Assembly (NCBI RefSeq): GCF_001808185.1
Contig: NZ_CP017668.1
Location: 1,736,001 to 1,800,000, forward strand
Reading direction: 5' to 3'
DNA: 64,000 nucleotides
DNA from: Jeongeupia sp. USM3
GTDB taxonomy: Bacteria; Pseudomonadota; Gammaproteobacteria; Burkholderiales; Chitinibacteraceae
The position numbers and the translations under genes are program-made. Numbering within the stretch: the stretch's first letter is position 1; each line of letters opens with the position of its first letter. Below are positions 16,189 through 26,200 of this stretch, piece by piece. The notes beneath the pieces were generated by a model that was not told the origin of the DNA, made no database searches, and saw nothing but the letters and a program-made list of their open reading frames with translations.

Positions 16189-18558
16189 ATGTTTTCGTCC
16201 CCTTCCCGCCCCCGCAGCGCGCTGACCGCCGTGCGCTGCGCGGTGCTTGCCCTCGCGCTCGGCAGCCCCGTTGCCGTCGCCGCCCCCGCCGAGCCCGCAC
16301 GCCAGTATGCGGTACCCGCCGGGACGCTCGGCGCGGCGCTCGGCCAGTTTGCCGCGGCGGCCGGCATCACGCTGTCGTACAACGCGGCCCAGACCAAGGG
16401 GATGAGTTCGCCCGGGCTGAAAGGCAGTTTCGGCATTGACGCCGGGCTGGCACAGCTGCTGACCGGCAGCGGTCTCGTGGCCACGCAGACATCGCCGGGC
16501 GTGTACACATTGCGGGCGAAAGCCGCGAGCGCCAGCGCCGACAGCACCGCGCCGGCAGAGACCACGCTGGCGACGGTCAGTGTCGTCGGCGACTGGCTGG
16601 CCGACGCCAATGCGCTGACGGTGTTCGAGCACGCCGGCGCGCGCGACGTGATCCGCCGCGACGAACTCGACGCGCTCGGCGCAACGACGATGCGCGAAGC
16701 GCTGAACCGCACGCCCGGCGTCGTCGCCCCCGAGAACAACGGCACCGGCAGCCACGACATGGCGCTGAACTTCGGCATCCGCGGCCTCAACCCGCGGCTG
16801 GCATCGCGCTCGACGGTGCTGATGGACGGCATCCCGGTGCCGTTCGCCCCGTACGGCCAGCCGCAGCTGTCGTTCGCGCCGGTGTCGCTGGGCAATATGG
16901 ACGCGGTCGACGTCGTGCGTGGTGGCGGCGCCGTGCGCTACGGCCCGCAGAACGTCGGCGGCATCGTCAACTTCGTCACCCGCGCGATCCCGAAGGACTT
17001 CGGCGCCCACGTCGAGGTCCACGGCGAGATCAGCCCGGCGTCGAGCGTCGACTCGCCCAAAACCACGACATCGCTGATGGTCGGCGGCACCAACGAACAG
17101 GGCCTGGGCGGCGCGCTGCTGTATTCGGGCGTGCGCGGCAGCGACTGGCGCGAACACAGCGACACGACCATCGACGACGTGATGCTCAAGGGCAGCTACC
17201 GGATCGACCCGTTGCAGACGCTGTCGGGCACGCTGCAGTACTACGAAGGCCGGGCCGACATGCCGGGCGGACTGAGCACTGCCGATTACGCCAAGGACCC
17301 GTTCCAGTCGACGCGGCCGTACGACAGCTTCTGGGGCCGGCGCACGCTCGCCAGCGTCAGCTACGCCTACAAGCCCGACACGACGCGCGAGTTCACCGCC
17401 ACCGGCTTCTACACCACGACGCTGCGCAGCGGTTATCTCGACCAGGGCAGGAACCTGACGCTGTCGCCGCGCGAATACTGGGTCCGCGGTGTCGAAACGC
17501 ACTATTCGCAAGTGTTCAGCCTGGGCGACGTCCGCCACGAAATCGGCGTCGGCTACCGCTTCGTCAGCGAAGCCAGCCACGAGCTGCGCTACTGGCGCCC
17601 CGCCAGCAGCGGCACGCTGCCGGACACGTCGAGCCCGGTCGACCGTGACACCCGCGGCGCGACCACCGCAAACGCCTTCTACCTCGACGACCGCATCGAC
17701 GTCGGCAACTGGACGATCACGCCGGGCATCCGCTACGAGATGATCCGCTCGCACCAGGACAACGTCCGGACCGGCAAGCGCGACGCCGGCAACTACAACG
17801 TGCCGCTGCCGGCGCTGAACGTGCTGTACCACGTCAACGAAGCGTGGAACGTCTACGCCAATACCGAAGGCTCGTTCGGCACCGTGCAGTACAGCCAGAT
17901 GGGCAAGGCAGTCGCCAGCGGCAGTGTCGAGCCGGAGAAGGCCCGCACCTGGGAAATGGGCACGCGCTACAACGACGGCATCGTCCAGGCCGAGATCGGC
18001 GCCTTCCTGATCAACTTCGACAACCAGTACGAGAGCAATCAGGTCACCGACAGCGTCACCGCGCGCGGCAAGACCCGGCATCAGGGCATCGAGACGGCGG
18101 CGCGCTACCAACTGGCCGCACTGGATGCACGGCTGAAGGGCCTGAGCGGCCACGCCAACTACGCCTATGTCGACGCGACGATCCGCGAGGCCGGCGCCAA
18201 CTACGGCAATCAGGTGCCGTTCTCGCCCAGGCACAAGGGCCTGATCGGGCTCGACTACCAGCGCGGCGGCTGGCGGATCGGCTTCAACGGTCAGGTGCAG
18301 TCGGGCATGTATGCCGACAACGCCAATACCGAGCAGGAAAACGCCCGCGGCAACAACGGCCGGATTCCGGGCTACATGATCTGGGGCATCGGCGGCGGCT
18401 ACGATTTCGGCCCGGCGCTGGCCAACCTCGAGCTGAGCTTCGGCATCAAGAACCTGTTCGACCGCCGCTACTACACCCGCTCGTTCGACGACAACAACGC
18501 TGGCAAGTACGTCGGCGAACCGCGCACGGTCTACCTGCAGGCGGCAGCGAGCTTCTGA
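16189..18558 (+). CDS. fecA: Ferric citrate TonB-dependent receptor
   Basis: The ATG at 16189 is preceded by CCGGAGT; the frame upstream overlaps fecR and is rejected. The 789-aa precursor has a signal peptide ending VAVAAPA, an STN signalling domain (about 40-110), the plug and a 22-strand barrel ending in the aromatic QAAASF. Similarity to E. coli FecA is unusually close: VFEHAGARDVIRR, PGVVAPENNGTGSHDMALNF, STVLMDGIPVPFAPYGQPQL and DVVRGGGAVRYGPQNVGGIV are recalled almost unchanged. That makes a ferric-dicitrate receptor very likely. No fecBCDE transporter follows; the next gene is metE on the other strand. Confidence 0.95.
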   Translation: MFSSPSRPRSALTAVRCAVLALALGSPVAVAAPAEPARQYAVPAGTLGAALGQFAAAAGITLSYNAAQTKGMSSPGLKGSFGIDAGLAQLLTGSGLVATQTSPGVYTLRAKAASASADSTAPAETTLATVSVVGDWLADANALTVFEHAGARDVIRRDELDALGATTMREALNRTPGVVAPENNGTGSHDMALNFGIRGLNPRLASRSTVLMDGIPVPFAPYGQPQLSFAPVSLGNMDAVDVVRGGGAVRYGPQNVGGIVNFVTRAIPKDFGAHVEVHGEISPASSVDSPKTTTSLMVGGTNEQGLGGALLYSGVRGSDWREHSDTTIDDVMLKGSYRIDPLQTLSGTLQYYEGRADMPGGLSTADYAKDPFQSTRPYDSFWGRRTLASVSYAYKPDTTREFTATGFYTTTLRSGYLDQGRNLTLSPREYWVRGVETHYSQVFSLGDVRHEIGVGYRFVSEASHELRYWRPASSGTLPDTSSPVDRDTRGATTANAFYLDDRIDVGNWTITPGIRYEMIRSHQDNVRTGKRDAGNYNVPLPALNVLYHVNEAWNVYANTEGSFGTVQYSQMGKAVASGSVEPEKARTWEMGTRYNDGIVQAEIGAFLINFDNQYESNQVTDSVTARGKTRHQGIETAARYQLAALDARLKGLSGHANYAYVDATIREAGANYGNQVPFSPRHKGLIGLDYQRGGWRIGFNGQVQSGMYADNANTEQENARGNNGRIPGYMIWGIGGGYDFGPALANLELSFGIKNLFDRRYYTRSFDDNNAGKYVGEPRTVYLQAAASF

Positions 18559-18575
18559 TCGCCCCGGTACCGGCA

Positions 18576-18606
18576 TGAAAAAAGCCGCCCGAGGGCGGCT
18601 TTTTTC
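18576..18606. terminator. Bidirectional terminator between fecA and metE
   Basis: AAAAAAGCCGCCC and GGGCGGCTTTTTT form a strong stem with a tight loop, with A- and T-runs on the two sides. It can end both convergent genes. Confidence 0.92.
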
Positions 18607-18621
18607 ATTGCGCGGCGAACA

Positions 18622-20967
18622 TCAGCCGTTGCAGCCGCAGCTGCCGCCGTGCACATGCTCGCGGTAAGCGCCGGCTTCGACCACCAGCTTGCGGCCTTCG
18701 GCGATCGCCTTGCGGGCTTCGGCCGTCGCTTCGAGCATGTTCGCCAGCGCGGCTTCGGTTTCCGGCCAGCCGCGGGTCTTCAGGCCGCAGTCCGGGTTGA
18801 TCCACAGCCGGTCGGCCGGGACGACGTCGAGCGCCTTGGCGATCAGCCGCAGCATTTCGGCCACCGGCGGCACGCGCGGGCTGTGGATGTCGTAGACGCC
18901 CGGGCCGATCTCGTTCGGGTAGGCGAACTCGCCGAAGGCTTCGAGCAACTCCATGTCCGAGCGGCTGGTTTCGATGGTGATCACGTCGGCGTCCATCGCG
19001 GCGATCGCCGGCAGGATGTCGTTGAACTCCGAGTAGCACATGTGGGTGTGGATCTGCGTGCTGTCGACGACGCCCGATGCCGAGATCCGGAACGCACGGC
19101 CGGCCCATTCCAGGTACGCATCCCAGTCGCTGCGCTTGAGCGGCAGGCCTTCGCGGAACGCCGGCTCGTCGATCTGGATCACCTTGATGCCGGCGGCTTC
19201 GAGGTCGACGACCTCGTCGCGGATCGCCAGCGCGATCTGCAGCGCGGTGTCGCGGCGCGGCTGGTCGTCACGGACAAACGACCACTGCAGGATCGTCACC
19301 GGGCCGGTGAGCATGCCCTTCATCGGCTTGGCCGTCAGCGACTGCGCGTAGCGGCTCCACGCGACGGTCATCGGGTTCGGGCGCGAAACATCGCCGAAGA
19401 TCACCGGCGGCTTCACGCAGCGGCTGCCGTAGCTCTGCACCCAGCCGAAGCGGGTGAAGGCGAAACCGGCCAGCTGTTCGCCGAAGTACTCGACCATGTC
19501 GTTGCGTTCGGCTTCGCCGTGCACCGGCACGTCGAGGCCCAGCGCTTCCTGCTTTTCGACCGCGAGGCGGATCTCGGCCTGCATCGCGGCAACGTAGTCG
19601 GCCTCGGCCAGCGCACCGCGCTTGAACGCGGCACGTGCGGCACGGATGTCCTGCGTTTGCGGGAAGGAGCCGATCGTCGTCGTCGGCAGCAGCGGCAGCT
19701 TCAGCCATTCGCGCTGCGCGGTCGCACGCTGCGCATACGGGCTGTGGCGCTCGGCGTCGCTGCTCACCAGCGCGGCCAGACGGGCACCGACGGCGCGGTT
19801 GTGGATGCGCGTCGACGTCGCGCGGCTTTGCGCCACCGCGTCGCTGGCAGCCAGCGCCGCCGCAACCGATTCGCGACCGTTTTCCAGCGCCTGCTTGAGC
19901 AGCGCCACCTCGGCGAGCTTCTGCTTGGCGAACGCCAGCCACGACTTCAGCTCGGCGTCGAGCTGGTCCTCCGAATCCAGATCGACCGGGCTGTGCAGCA
20001 GCGAGCAGCTAGCCGCGACCCAGAGCTTGTCGCCCAGTTGGGCCTTGGCGGCTTCGAGCTGCGCGAGCTTGGCGGACAGGTCGGCGGCCCAGATGTTGCG
20101 GCCGTCGATCACGCCGGCGCTGAGGACACGGTCGGCCGGCCAGGCGGGCAGCAGCGCATCGAGCTGCGCCGGTGCGCGGACCAGATCGAGGTGGACGCCG
20201 GACACCGGCAGCGCATTGATCAGCGCGGCATGCTCGACGACGCTGTCGAAATACGTGCCCAGCAGCAGCTTGACACCGGCCGCGGCGAGTTCGCGGTAAG
20301 CCGGGACGAAGGCCGCCTGCCATTGCGCGTCGAGCTCGAGCGCGAGGACCGGTTCGTCGATCTGCACCCACTCGACGCCGCGCGCGGCGAGCTTTTCCAG
20401 AATGCGGCGGTAGGCCGGCACGATCCTGTTCAGCAGCTCGAGCTTGTTCCAACCGGCAGTCTTGGTCTTGGACAGGTAGAGGAAGGTCAGCGGGCCGACC
20501 AGCACCGGCTTGACCTTGTGGCCCTGCGAGCGGGCTTCGTCGATTTCATAGAACAGCCAGTCGACACCGCCGTCGAAGGCCGTTGCCGCGTCGAGTTCCG
20601 GCACGATGTAGTGGTAGTTGGTATCGAACCACTTGGTCATTTCCATCGCCGGCTGTTCGGCATTGCCGCGCGCCAGTTCGAAATACTGTTTCAGGCTCAG
20701 GTTCCTGGCGTCGAAGCCGAAACGCGCCGGCAAGGCGCCGAGCAGCGCGGCGGTACCGAGCATCTGGTCGTACCAAGCGAAATCGCCGACGGCAACGAAG
20801 TCGAGGCCGGCGTCCTTCTGCCAGTCCCAGTGGCGGCGGCGCAGCGTGCTGCCCACGGCAGAGAGTTCGGCCTCGGACGATTCGCCGCGCCAGAAGCTTT
20901 CCACGGCGAACTTCAGTTCGCGTGATCCGCCGATGCGCGGGAAACCCAGAACATGAGCAACAGTCAT
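18622..20967 (-). CDS. metE: Cobalamin-independent methionine synthase
   Basis: The ATG at 20967 is preceded by AAAGGATTG; upstream in-frame codons run into the metR control region. The 781-aa protein transfers a methyl group from methyl-tetrahydropteroyl-glutamate to homocysteine, the last step of methionine synthesis. The zinc ligands fall at H642 and C644 (HTHMCYSEF) and C727 (NPDCGLKTRG), one residue off E. coli MetE numbering, so the core is collinear. The chain continues about 27 residues past the usual end in a Cys/His tail ending HVHGGSCGCNG. It is divergent from its regulator metR. Confidence 0.97.
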   Translation of the reverse strand: MTVAHVLGFPRIGGSRELKFAVESFWRGESSEAELSAVGSTLRRRHWDWQKDAGLDFVAVGDFAWYDQMLGTAALLGALPARFGFDARNLSLKQYFELARGNAEQPAMEMTKWFDTNYHYIVPELDAATAFDGGVDWLFYEIDEARSQGHKVKPVLVGPLTFLYLSKTKTAGWNKLELLNRIVPAYRRILEKLAARGVEWVQIDEPVLALELDAQWQAAFVPAYRELAAAGVKLLLGTYFDSVVEHAALINALPVSGVHLDLVRAPAQLDALLPAWPADRVLSAGVIDGRNIWAADLSAKLAQLEAAKAQLGDKLWVAASCSLLHSPVDLDSEDQLDAELKSWLAFAKQKLAEVALLKQALENGRESVAAALAASDAVAQSRATSTRIHNRAVGARLAALVSSDAERHSPYAQRATAQREWLKLPLLPTTTIGSFPQTQDIRAARAAFKRGALAEADYVAAMQAEIRLAVEKQEALGLDVPVHGEAERNDMVEYFGEQLAGFAFTRFGWVQSYGSRCVKPPVIFGDVSRPNPMTVAWSRYAQSLTAKPMKGMLTGPVTILQWSFVRDDQPRRDTALQIALAIRDEVVDLEAAGIKVIQIDEPAFREGLPLKRSDWDAYLEWAGRAFRISASGVVDSTQIHTHMCYSEFNDILPAIAAMDADVITIETSRSDMELLEAFGEFAYPNEIGPGVYDIHSPRVPPVAEMLRLIAKALDVVPADRLWINPDCGLKTRGWPETEAALANMLEATAEARKAIAEGRKLVVEAGAYREHVHGGSCGCNG

Positions 20968-21019
20968 TTCATCAATCCTTTTGTATGAGTCGCTTGCATG
21001 ATGCGCGTTGCGGCATCTA

Positions 21020-21063
21020 TGATTCAAACTCATTATTTTCAGACAAAATGTGAACGTCATTCA
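21020..21063. promoter_or_regulatory. Two MetR-like binding sites between metE and metR
   Basis: TGAACGTCATTCA (21051-21063) matches the MetR consensus TGAANNTNNTTCA exactly and ends on the first base of the metR ATG. TGATTCAAACTCA (21020-21032) fits with two mismatches. Their centres are 31 bp apart, about three helical turns, as expected for side-by-side binding. They lie 53-96 bp upstream of the metE start. Confidence 0.75.
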
Positions 21064-21986
21064 TGCAATCGATCCTCGAACTGCGCCACCTGAAAACCCT
21101 GGCGGCGATCCGCGACACCGGCAGCCTGACGCGCGCGGCCGAGCGGCTGCACCTGACGCAGTCGGCGCTGTCGCACCAGTTGCGCCAGCTCGAAGAGCAC
21201 TACGCAATGCCGCTGTTCGCGCGCAAGTCGGCGCCGCTCAAGCTCACGCCGGCCGGCGAGCGGCTGGTGGCGCTGGCCGACGGGGTGCTGCCGCAGATCG
21301 CCGGCACCGAGCGCGACATCGCCAAGCTGCGCGAGGGCGAGGCCGGCAGCCTGCGCATCGCGGTCGAATGCCATACCTGTTTCGACTGGCTGATGCCGGC
21401 CATGGATACCTTCCGCGGCCGCTGGCCCGAGGTCGAGCTCGACATCGTCTCGGGTTTTCATGCCGACCCGGTCGGCCTGCTGTTCGACGACCGCGCCGAT
21501 CTGGCCATCGTCTCCGACATCGACGCCGAAGCGCGCATCCACTTCGCGCCGCTGTTCGCCTACGACATGGTCGCCCTCGTCGCCAACGACCACCCGCTCG
21601 CGGGCAAGCCCTGGCTGTCGGCCGAGGATTTTGCCGACGAGACGCTGATCACCTACCCGGTGCCGGACGAGATGCTCGATCTGGTCCGCCAGGTGCTGAA
21701 GCCGGCCGGCGTGAACCCGAAGCGGCGCACGACCGAGCTGACGGTGGCGATGCTGCAGCTCGTCGCCAGCCGCCGCGGCATCGCCGCGCTGCCGCGCTGG
21801 AGCGTGCAGCACTACCTTGATCGCGGCTATGTGGTCGCCAAGCCGGTCACCGAGGGCGGGCTGACGGCAAGGCTGTACGCGGCAATGCCGTTTGATCGCG
21901 CCGGCGCCGCCTACCTGCGCGATTTCGTCGACATCGTCCGCGAGGTCAGCGCGGCCGAGCTGCCGGGAATCCAGCTCACGCTGTAG
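21063..21986 (+). CDS. metR: LysR-family activator of methionine synthesis
   Basis: A 307-aa LysR-type regulator: winged helix-turn-helix at 1-60 (TGSLTRAAERLHLTQSALSH) and a substrate-binding effector domain from about 90. Its divergent position next to metE, and the CHTCFDWLMPAMDTFR string at the start of the effector domain, identify it as MetR, which uses homocysteine as coactivator. A perfect MetR box abuts its own start codon, so autorepression is likely. Confidence 0.93.
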   Translation: MQSILELRHLKTLAAIRDTGSLTRAAERLHLTQSALSHQLRQLEEHYAMPLFARKSAPLKLTPAGERLVALADGVLPQIAGTERDIAKLREGEAGSLRIAVECHTCFDWLMPAMDTFRGRWPEVELDIVSGFHADPVGLLFDDRADLAIVSDIDAEARIHFAPLFAYDMVALVANDHPLAGKPWLSAEDFADETLITYPVPDEMLDLVRQVLKPAGVNPKRRTTELTVAMLQLVASRRGIAALPRWSVQHYLDRGYVVAKPVTEGGLTARLYAAMPFDRAGAAYLRDFVDIVREVSAAELPGIQLTL

Positions 21987-21994
21987 AACCCACG

Positions 21995-22140
21995 CCATCT
22001 GGCCACGGCGCCTGCGCATCCCGCTCTCGTCCGGTGCTCCTCGCCCCCAAAGGGGCTTCCTTCGGGGCACCCTCATGGACCACCATGTCCGTTCCGGTGT
22101 CTGCGCGCCGGACGAAAGCGGCCTGCCTTGGCTCGCCGGC
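21995..22140 (+). repeat. Dispersed intergenic repeat, family A, copy 1
   Basis: It lies between the convergent metR and FUSC genes. The core CCTCATGGACCACCATGTCC at 22070-22089, CGTCCGGTGCTC and CTGCGC strings recur at 28846-28980 and 62254-62420, and on the other strand at 35461-35600. It contains a small CCCC/GGGG hairpin (22044-22057) missing from copy 2. Confidence 0.7.
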
Positions 22141-23181
22141 CTACCGGAGCGGGTTGCCGGCTGATGCGTCCCGGATCGCCGCGACGCTGTTCACCAGCAG
22201 CCGCTGGTGTTCCATCAGCGCGCCCTGCAGCACCATGTTGAACGGGTTGGCGCTGTCGGCCGGGGTGTACGGCGTATCGAGGTAGGCGTGCGCCGGCGGC
22301 TCGGCCCGGCGGTGCTCGAAATACGCCGCCAGTTGCTGGTGGACTTCGTTGATCTGCGCCAGATGCGCAAACACATGATCGCGAAACGCCGGCTCGAGCA
22401 GGCCAAACAGCTCGCGGCTGTCGCCGAGTTTGCGCAGCAACCCGGTACCGCTGTCGATCAGCGCGAGCCGGTGCTCGAACAGCGCCACCTCGCCGCCGTA
22501 GCGCCGCAGATGGCGGCGGCCGTGCGGGCCGTAGTCGGCCTTGAAGTTCGCCAGCTGCGCGCGGGTTTCGAGCTGCGACTGCGTCAGCGGGTCGAGGCAG
22601 GCCGGCGTCAGGCTGGCGAGCGATCGCGTCGCGACCACCGCCTCAAACAAGGCGGCAAGCTGGCGGCTGCCGCGGTGCGCCAGCTGGTGGAAGCGGTAGC
22701 CCTGATCGGGCGGCAGCACCAGCAGCTCGACGGCAAACCCGATCGCCATGCCGACCGCAACCGCGAACATCCGCCCTTCGGCCGCCGCCAGATCGCGGCC
22801 GAAACCGGCGACAAGGCAGATCGCGATGCCCATGCTGGTGAGCCGGAACGCATCCGGAAAGCGCTTGACCAGCATGAACATGACGATGGCGACGAGCACG
22901 ATGATCGCCATCGGCTCGGGCACCAGCGGGTAGAGCGCAAAGCCGATCGGGATCGGCACCAGATTGGCCATCGATCGTTGCAGAAAATACTTCTTCGACG
23001 TTTCGATCGACGGCCCGAGCCCGAGCGACAGCCATGCCGACGACGCCATCGTCTCGGCAATGTAGGGCTGGGCGCCGAACAGCGTCGGCAGACCGTAACC
23101 GAGCAGGAGCGCGATCAGCAGTTTGGCGAAGCGCCCGTCCTGCGAGATCGACAGCGCCGAGAGTCGGTCGCGTAGCGTCAT
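22141..23181 (-). CDS. FUSC-family inner-membrane protein (aromatic-acid exporter-like)
   Basis: A 346-aa protein with about six membrane segments in the first 160 residues, then a long soluble helical region. The pattern (GYGLPTLFGAQPYIAETMAS, FPDAFRLTSMGIAICLVAGFG, FAVELLVLPP) fits the FUSC/ArAE family, whose members include aromatic carboxylate and fusaric acid efflux proteins. It lacks the second membrane half of full-length FUSC exporters, so transport function is uncertain. No membrane-fusion partner gene is adjacent. It is downstream of the DUF748 gene on the same strand, 77 bp away. Confidence 0.7.
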   Translation of the reverse strand: MTLRDRLSALSISQDGRFAKLLIALLLGYGLPTLFGAQPYIAETMASSAWLSLGLGPSIETSKKYFLQRSMANLVPIPIGFALYPLVPEPMAIIVLVAIVMFMLVKRFPDAFRLTSMGIAICLVAGFGRDLAAAEGRMFAVAVGMAIGFAVELLVLPPDQGYRFHQLAHRGSRQLAALFEAVVATRSLASLTPACLDPLTQSQLETRAQLANFKADYGPHGRRHLRRYGGEVALFEHRLALIDSGTGLLRKLGDSRELFGLLEPAFRDHVFAHLAQINEVHQQLAAYFEHRRAEPPAHAYLDTPYTPADSANPFNMVLQGALMEHQRLLVNSVAAIRDASAGNPLR

Positions 23182-23258
23182 GGCCGGTCTCCGTTCCGAA
23201 AGCCGCTACCCTGCCACGAACCGGCGCATCGTGCACCGGTCCGCGATCAAGGCGGCCG

Positions 23259-26200
23259 CTATTGCAGCTTGAACTGCACCCGCGTGCTCGGGTCCTTGTC
23301 GCCGCTCTTGGCGGTCGCGTCGAGCTTGGCGCGGGTCAGGAACAGCCGGTCTTCGGACACCCCGGCGGCGAGCAGCGCATCCTTGACGCCGCGCGCGCGC
23401 CGGTCGGCGAGCTGGGCGAGATCGGTATCGGACACCGGCAGCTCGGCCAGCAGGATCTTCTCCATCTCGTCCGGCGGCAGCGATTTGCTCAGCCCGATCA
23501 TATTGGTCGGTTTCTTGATGTCGGCCGACTTGTAGACGCGCTTGAGCAGTTCGGGCTTCTCCGCATCGCTGATCTTGATGTCGTCGACCGACTCGCCGCC
23601 CTGCGAGGCATCCTTGGCCTTCAGCGCGCGCATCCTTTGCCGGATCATCCGCTCGCGCAGGCCCGGGATGTCCTTGTCGCGGTCGACCCAGCCGGTGATC
23701 TCGAGCTTGAGCGCCGGCCGGTCCGACAGCGCCTGCGCCAGCTGCTTGATGCCGTCCTGCGCCGCCGGTTCGAGCCGCGCCGACCCCGGCGCGAAGCCGA
23801 CGTAAGAGAGGCTCGGCCCGCCGCCGATCGCCGATGCGATCAGGTCGAACGGCGCGGTGACGGCCTTTTCGAGCAGGTTGACGATCACCTGGACGATCAG
23901 CCCGCCGACGCTGAAGTCCGGGTCGTCGAGCGAGCCTGCAATCGGCAGGTTGACGTTGATCTGGCCGCGCCGGTCGGTCAGCAGCGAGAGCGCGAACTTC
24001 ACCGGCAGCTTGGTCGCCTGCGGGCTGTCGACCTTGTCGCCGAGCGTGAGCTGGTCGAGCAGCAGCTTGTTCTCGGCCTTGAGCTTGTTGTCGTCGATCT
24101 TGTAGTGCACGTCCATCGACAGCTTGCCCTTCTCGATCCCGTAGCCGGCGTACTTGGCCGAATACGTCGACGCCGACGCCAGCTCGTAGCCCTTCACGCC
24201 GGCCTTGATGTCGATGTAGCGCTTCTTCGCCAGCGGGTTGATTTCGCCCGAGATCGTTACCGGCGCGATCCGGTCGACGCTGCCCTTGAGGTCGAGCCTG
24301 GCGCGGGTATCGTCGACCGACGACAGCCCGGTGATCGTGCCGCCCATGTCGGTCAGGTTGGCGGTGTAGTTCGGCTTGATGAAGAGGTCGGTGTAGTTGA
24401 TCCGGCCCTTGGCCAGCGTCACCTTGTCGACGCGGACCGGTGTCACCGGCTTGGGTGCGGCCGCCGGCAGCGACGCCTCGCGCACGCGCGCACCGGCGAC
24501 GGTTCTGGTTTCGCTGTCGCTCGTCTTCGCCGCAACGGCCACTTCGTCGGGCACCGGCCCGGTGCTGTCGCCGGCGGCGATGTCCTTGAGGTTGAGCTGG
24601 CCCTTTTCGGTCAGCACCAGCCGCGCGTAGTAGTCGCTGAGGTTGACGTCGCGCACCGCGATGTTCAGCGGGTCGAAGCGCGTGTCGATGCCGTTCAGCG
24701 CCAGATTGCCCCAGCGCAGCAGGTCTTCGCCGCTGTTGCGGTCGATCGCGTGCAGGCGGGCGATGCCGGCATTGCCGCGGTAGCGGCCCTTGAAGCCGCT
24801 GGCCGTGTCGAAATCGAGGTCGCCCTTCGCCGAGATCCGGCCACTGACGAGGTCGATGTTCAGGTAGTGGGCGAAGTAAGGCTGGGTCGGCGACGCATCA
24901 AGGCCGCGCGCGTCGATCCTCAGCTTGCCCGACAGCGGCAGCAGCTTGAGCGCGCCCTGCGTCGCCAGGCTGCCCTTGCCGTTGCGGGCCGACAGCTTGA
25001 GCTGCGTCGACACGACGTCGGGCCAGGCGAACGGCCCGGCGTCGAGCGCGATCCGGTCGAACACCAGCGGCACCGGCTTTTCGAGCGCGCGGTCTTCGAA
25101 GCTGAGCCTGAGCCGGTTCAGTGCGATCTTGTCGACCACGACATGGATCGGCTTCTCGGCCTTGGCCGCGCGCTTCGATGCGCCCCTGTCGGTCGCGACT
25201 TCGGCGGTCCTGGCAAGGTTCTGCAGGTTGAGCTTGCCGTCGGCCTGGCGCACCAGCCTGATCGCCCCGCCGTCGATGCCGACGCGGGCGATCTGCAGCG
25301 TGTTGTCGTCGTTGCCGTAGCGGATGCCGTCGACGTCGAGCGCGTCGATGTCGATCACCCGCTGCTTGTCGAGCAGCGAGCGGGCGCCTGCAACGTGCAG
25401 CTTGCCGTCGTCCAGCCGGAAGCGCGGCCCGGCCTCGCCGGCGGCAAACTGGTAGTTGCCGGCAACGCCGAGCGTACCGGCCTCGGGCTGGGCGTAGGTG
25501 TAGTTGCGGTAGTAAGGCAGGTAGTCGACGACGGGCAGCGCCTCGACCGTGAAGGTACCGGTGGCCGCCAGCGGCTTCAGCGTCAGTTGCGACGTCGCCG
25601 CCAGCTTCTCGCCGTGGCTGCCGTCGGCCGAGAACTCCACTTTTGCCGGCGCCTTGGCATCGCTGCCCAGCCCGTCGGCATGCAGCTTCAGCCCGCTCAG
25701 CGTCGTCGACACCGCCGGGCTGACCGCCGCGTCGCGCCAGTCGATGCGGCCGTCGTCGAGCGTGAAACGGCCGATGCTGTAGCGCAGCGCTTCGCCGGCC
25801 TTCTCTTGGGCAACCGCCGATGCCGTCGGCGCCGGTTTGGCAGTGGCCGGTGCCGGCGGAACCAGCCGCTGCCAGTTCAGCACGCCGGCGGCATCGCGGC
25901 TCGCCGCCAGTTGCGGCGACACGATGTTCAGCGACTTCAGCCGGTAGATGCCGGCCAGCGGCTCGACCTGCCCTGCCTCGGCCTTGATCGACGCAACCGA
26001 CAGCAGCGGCTGGTCCTTGCCGCCGACGAAGGCCAGCGCATTGAGCGCGAGCTTGCCGTCGAGCCGTAGCGTCTGCGTCTTGCCCTGGCTGAACACGAGC
26101 TTCAGGTCGCTGTCGAGCTTGCCCGAACTCAGCCGGCCGTCGAGCTTGAGCGGCACGTACTCCCAGAAGCGCGCCAGATCGAGGTCTTTCCAGTTCAGTG

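Noticed and set aside
23034..26069. A 1011-codon open frame on the plus strand
   Set aside because: Antisense to the DUF748 gene, same shadow pattern, no motif.
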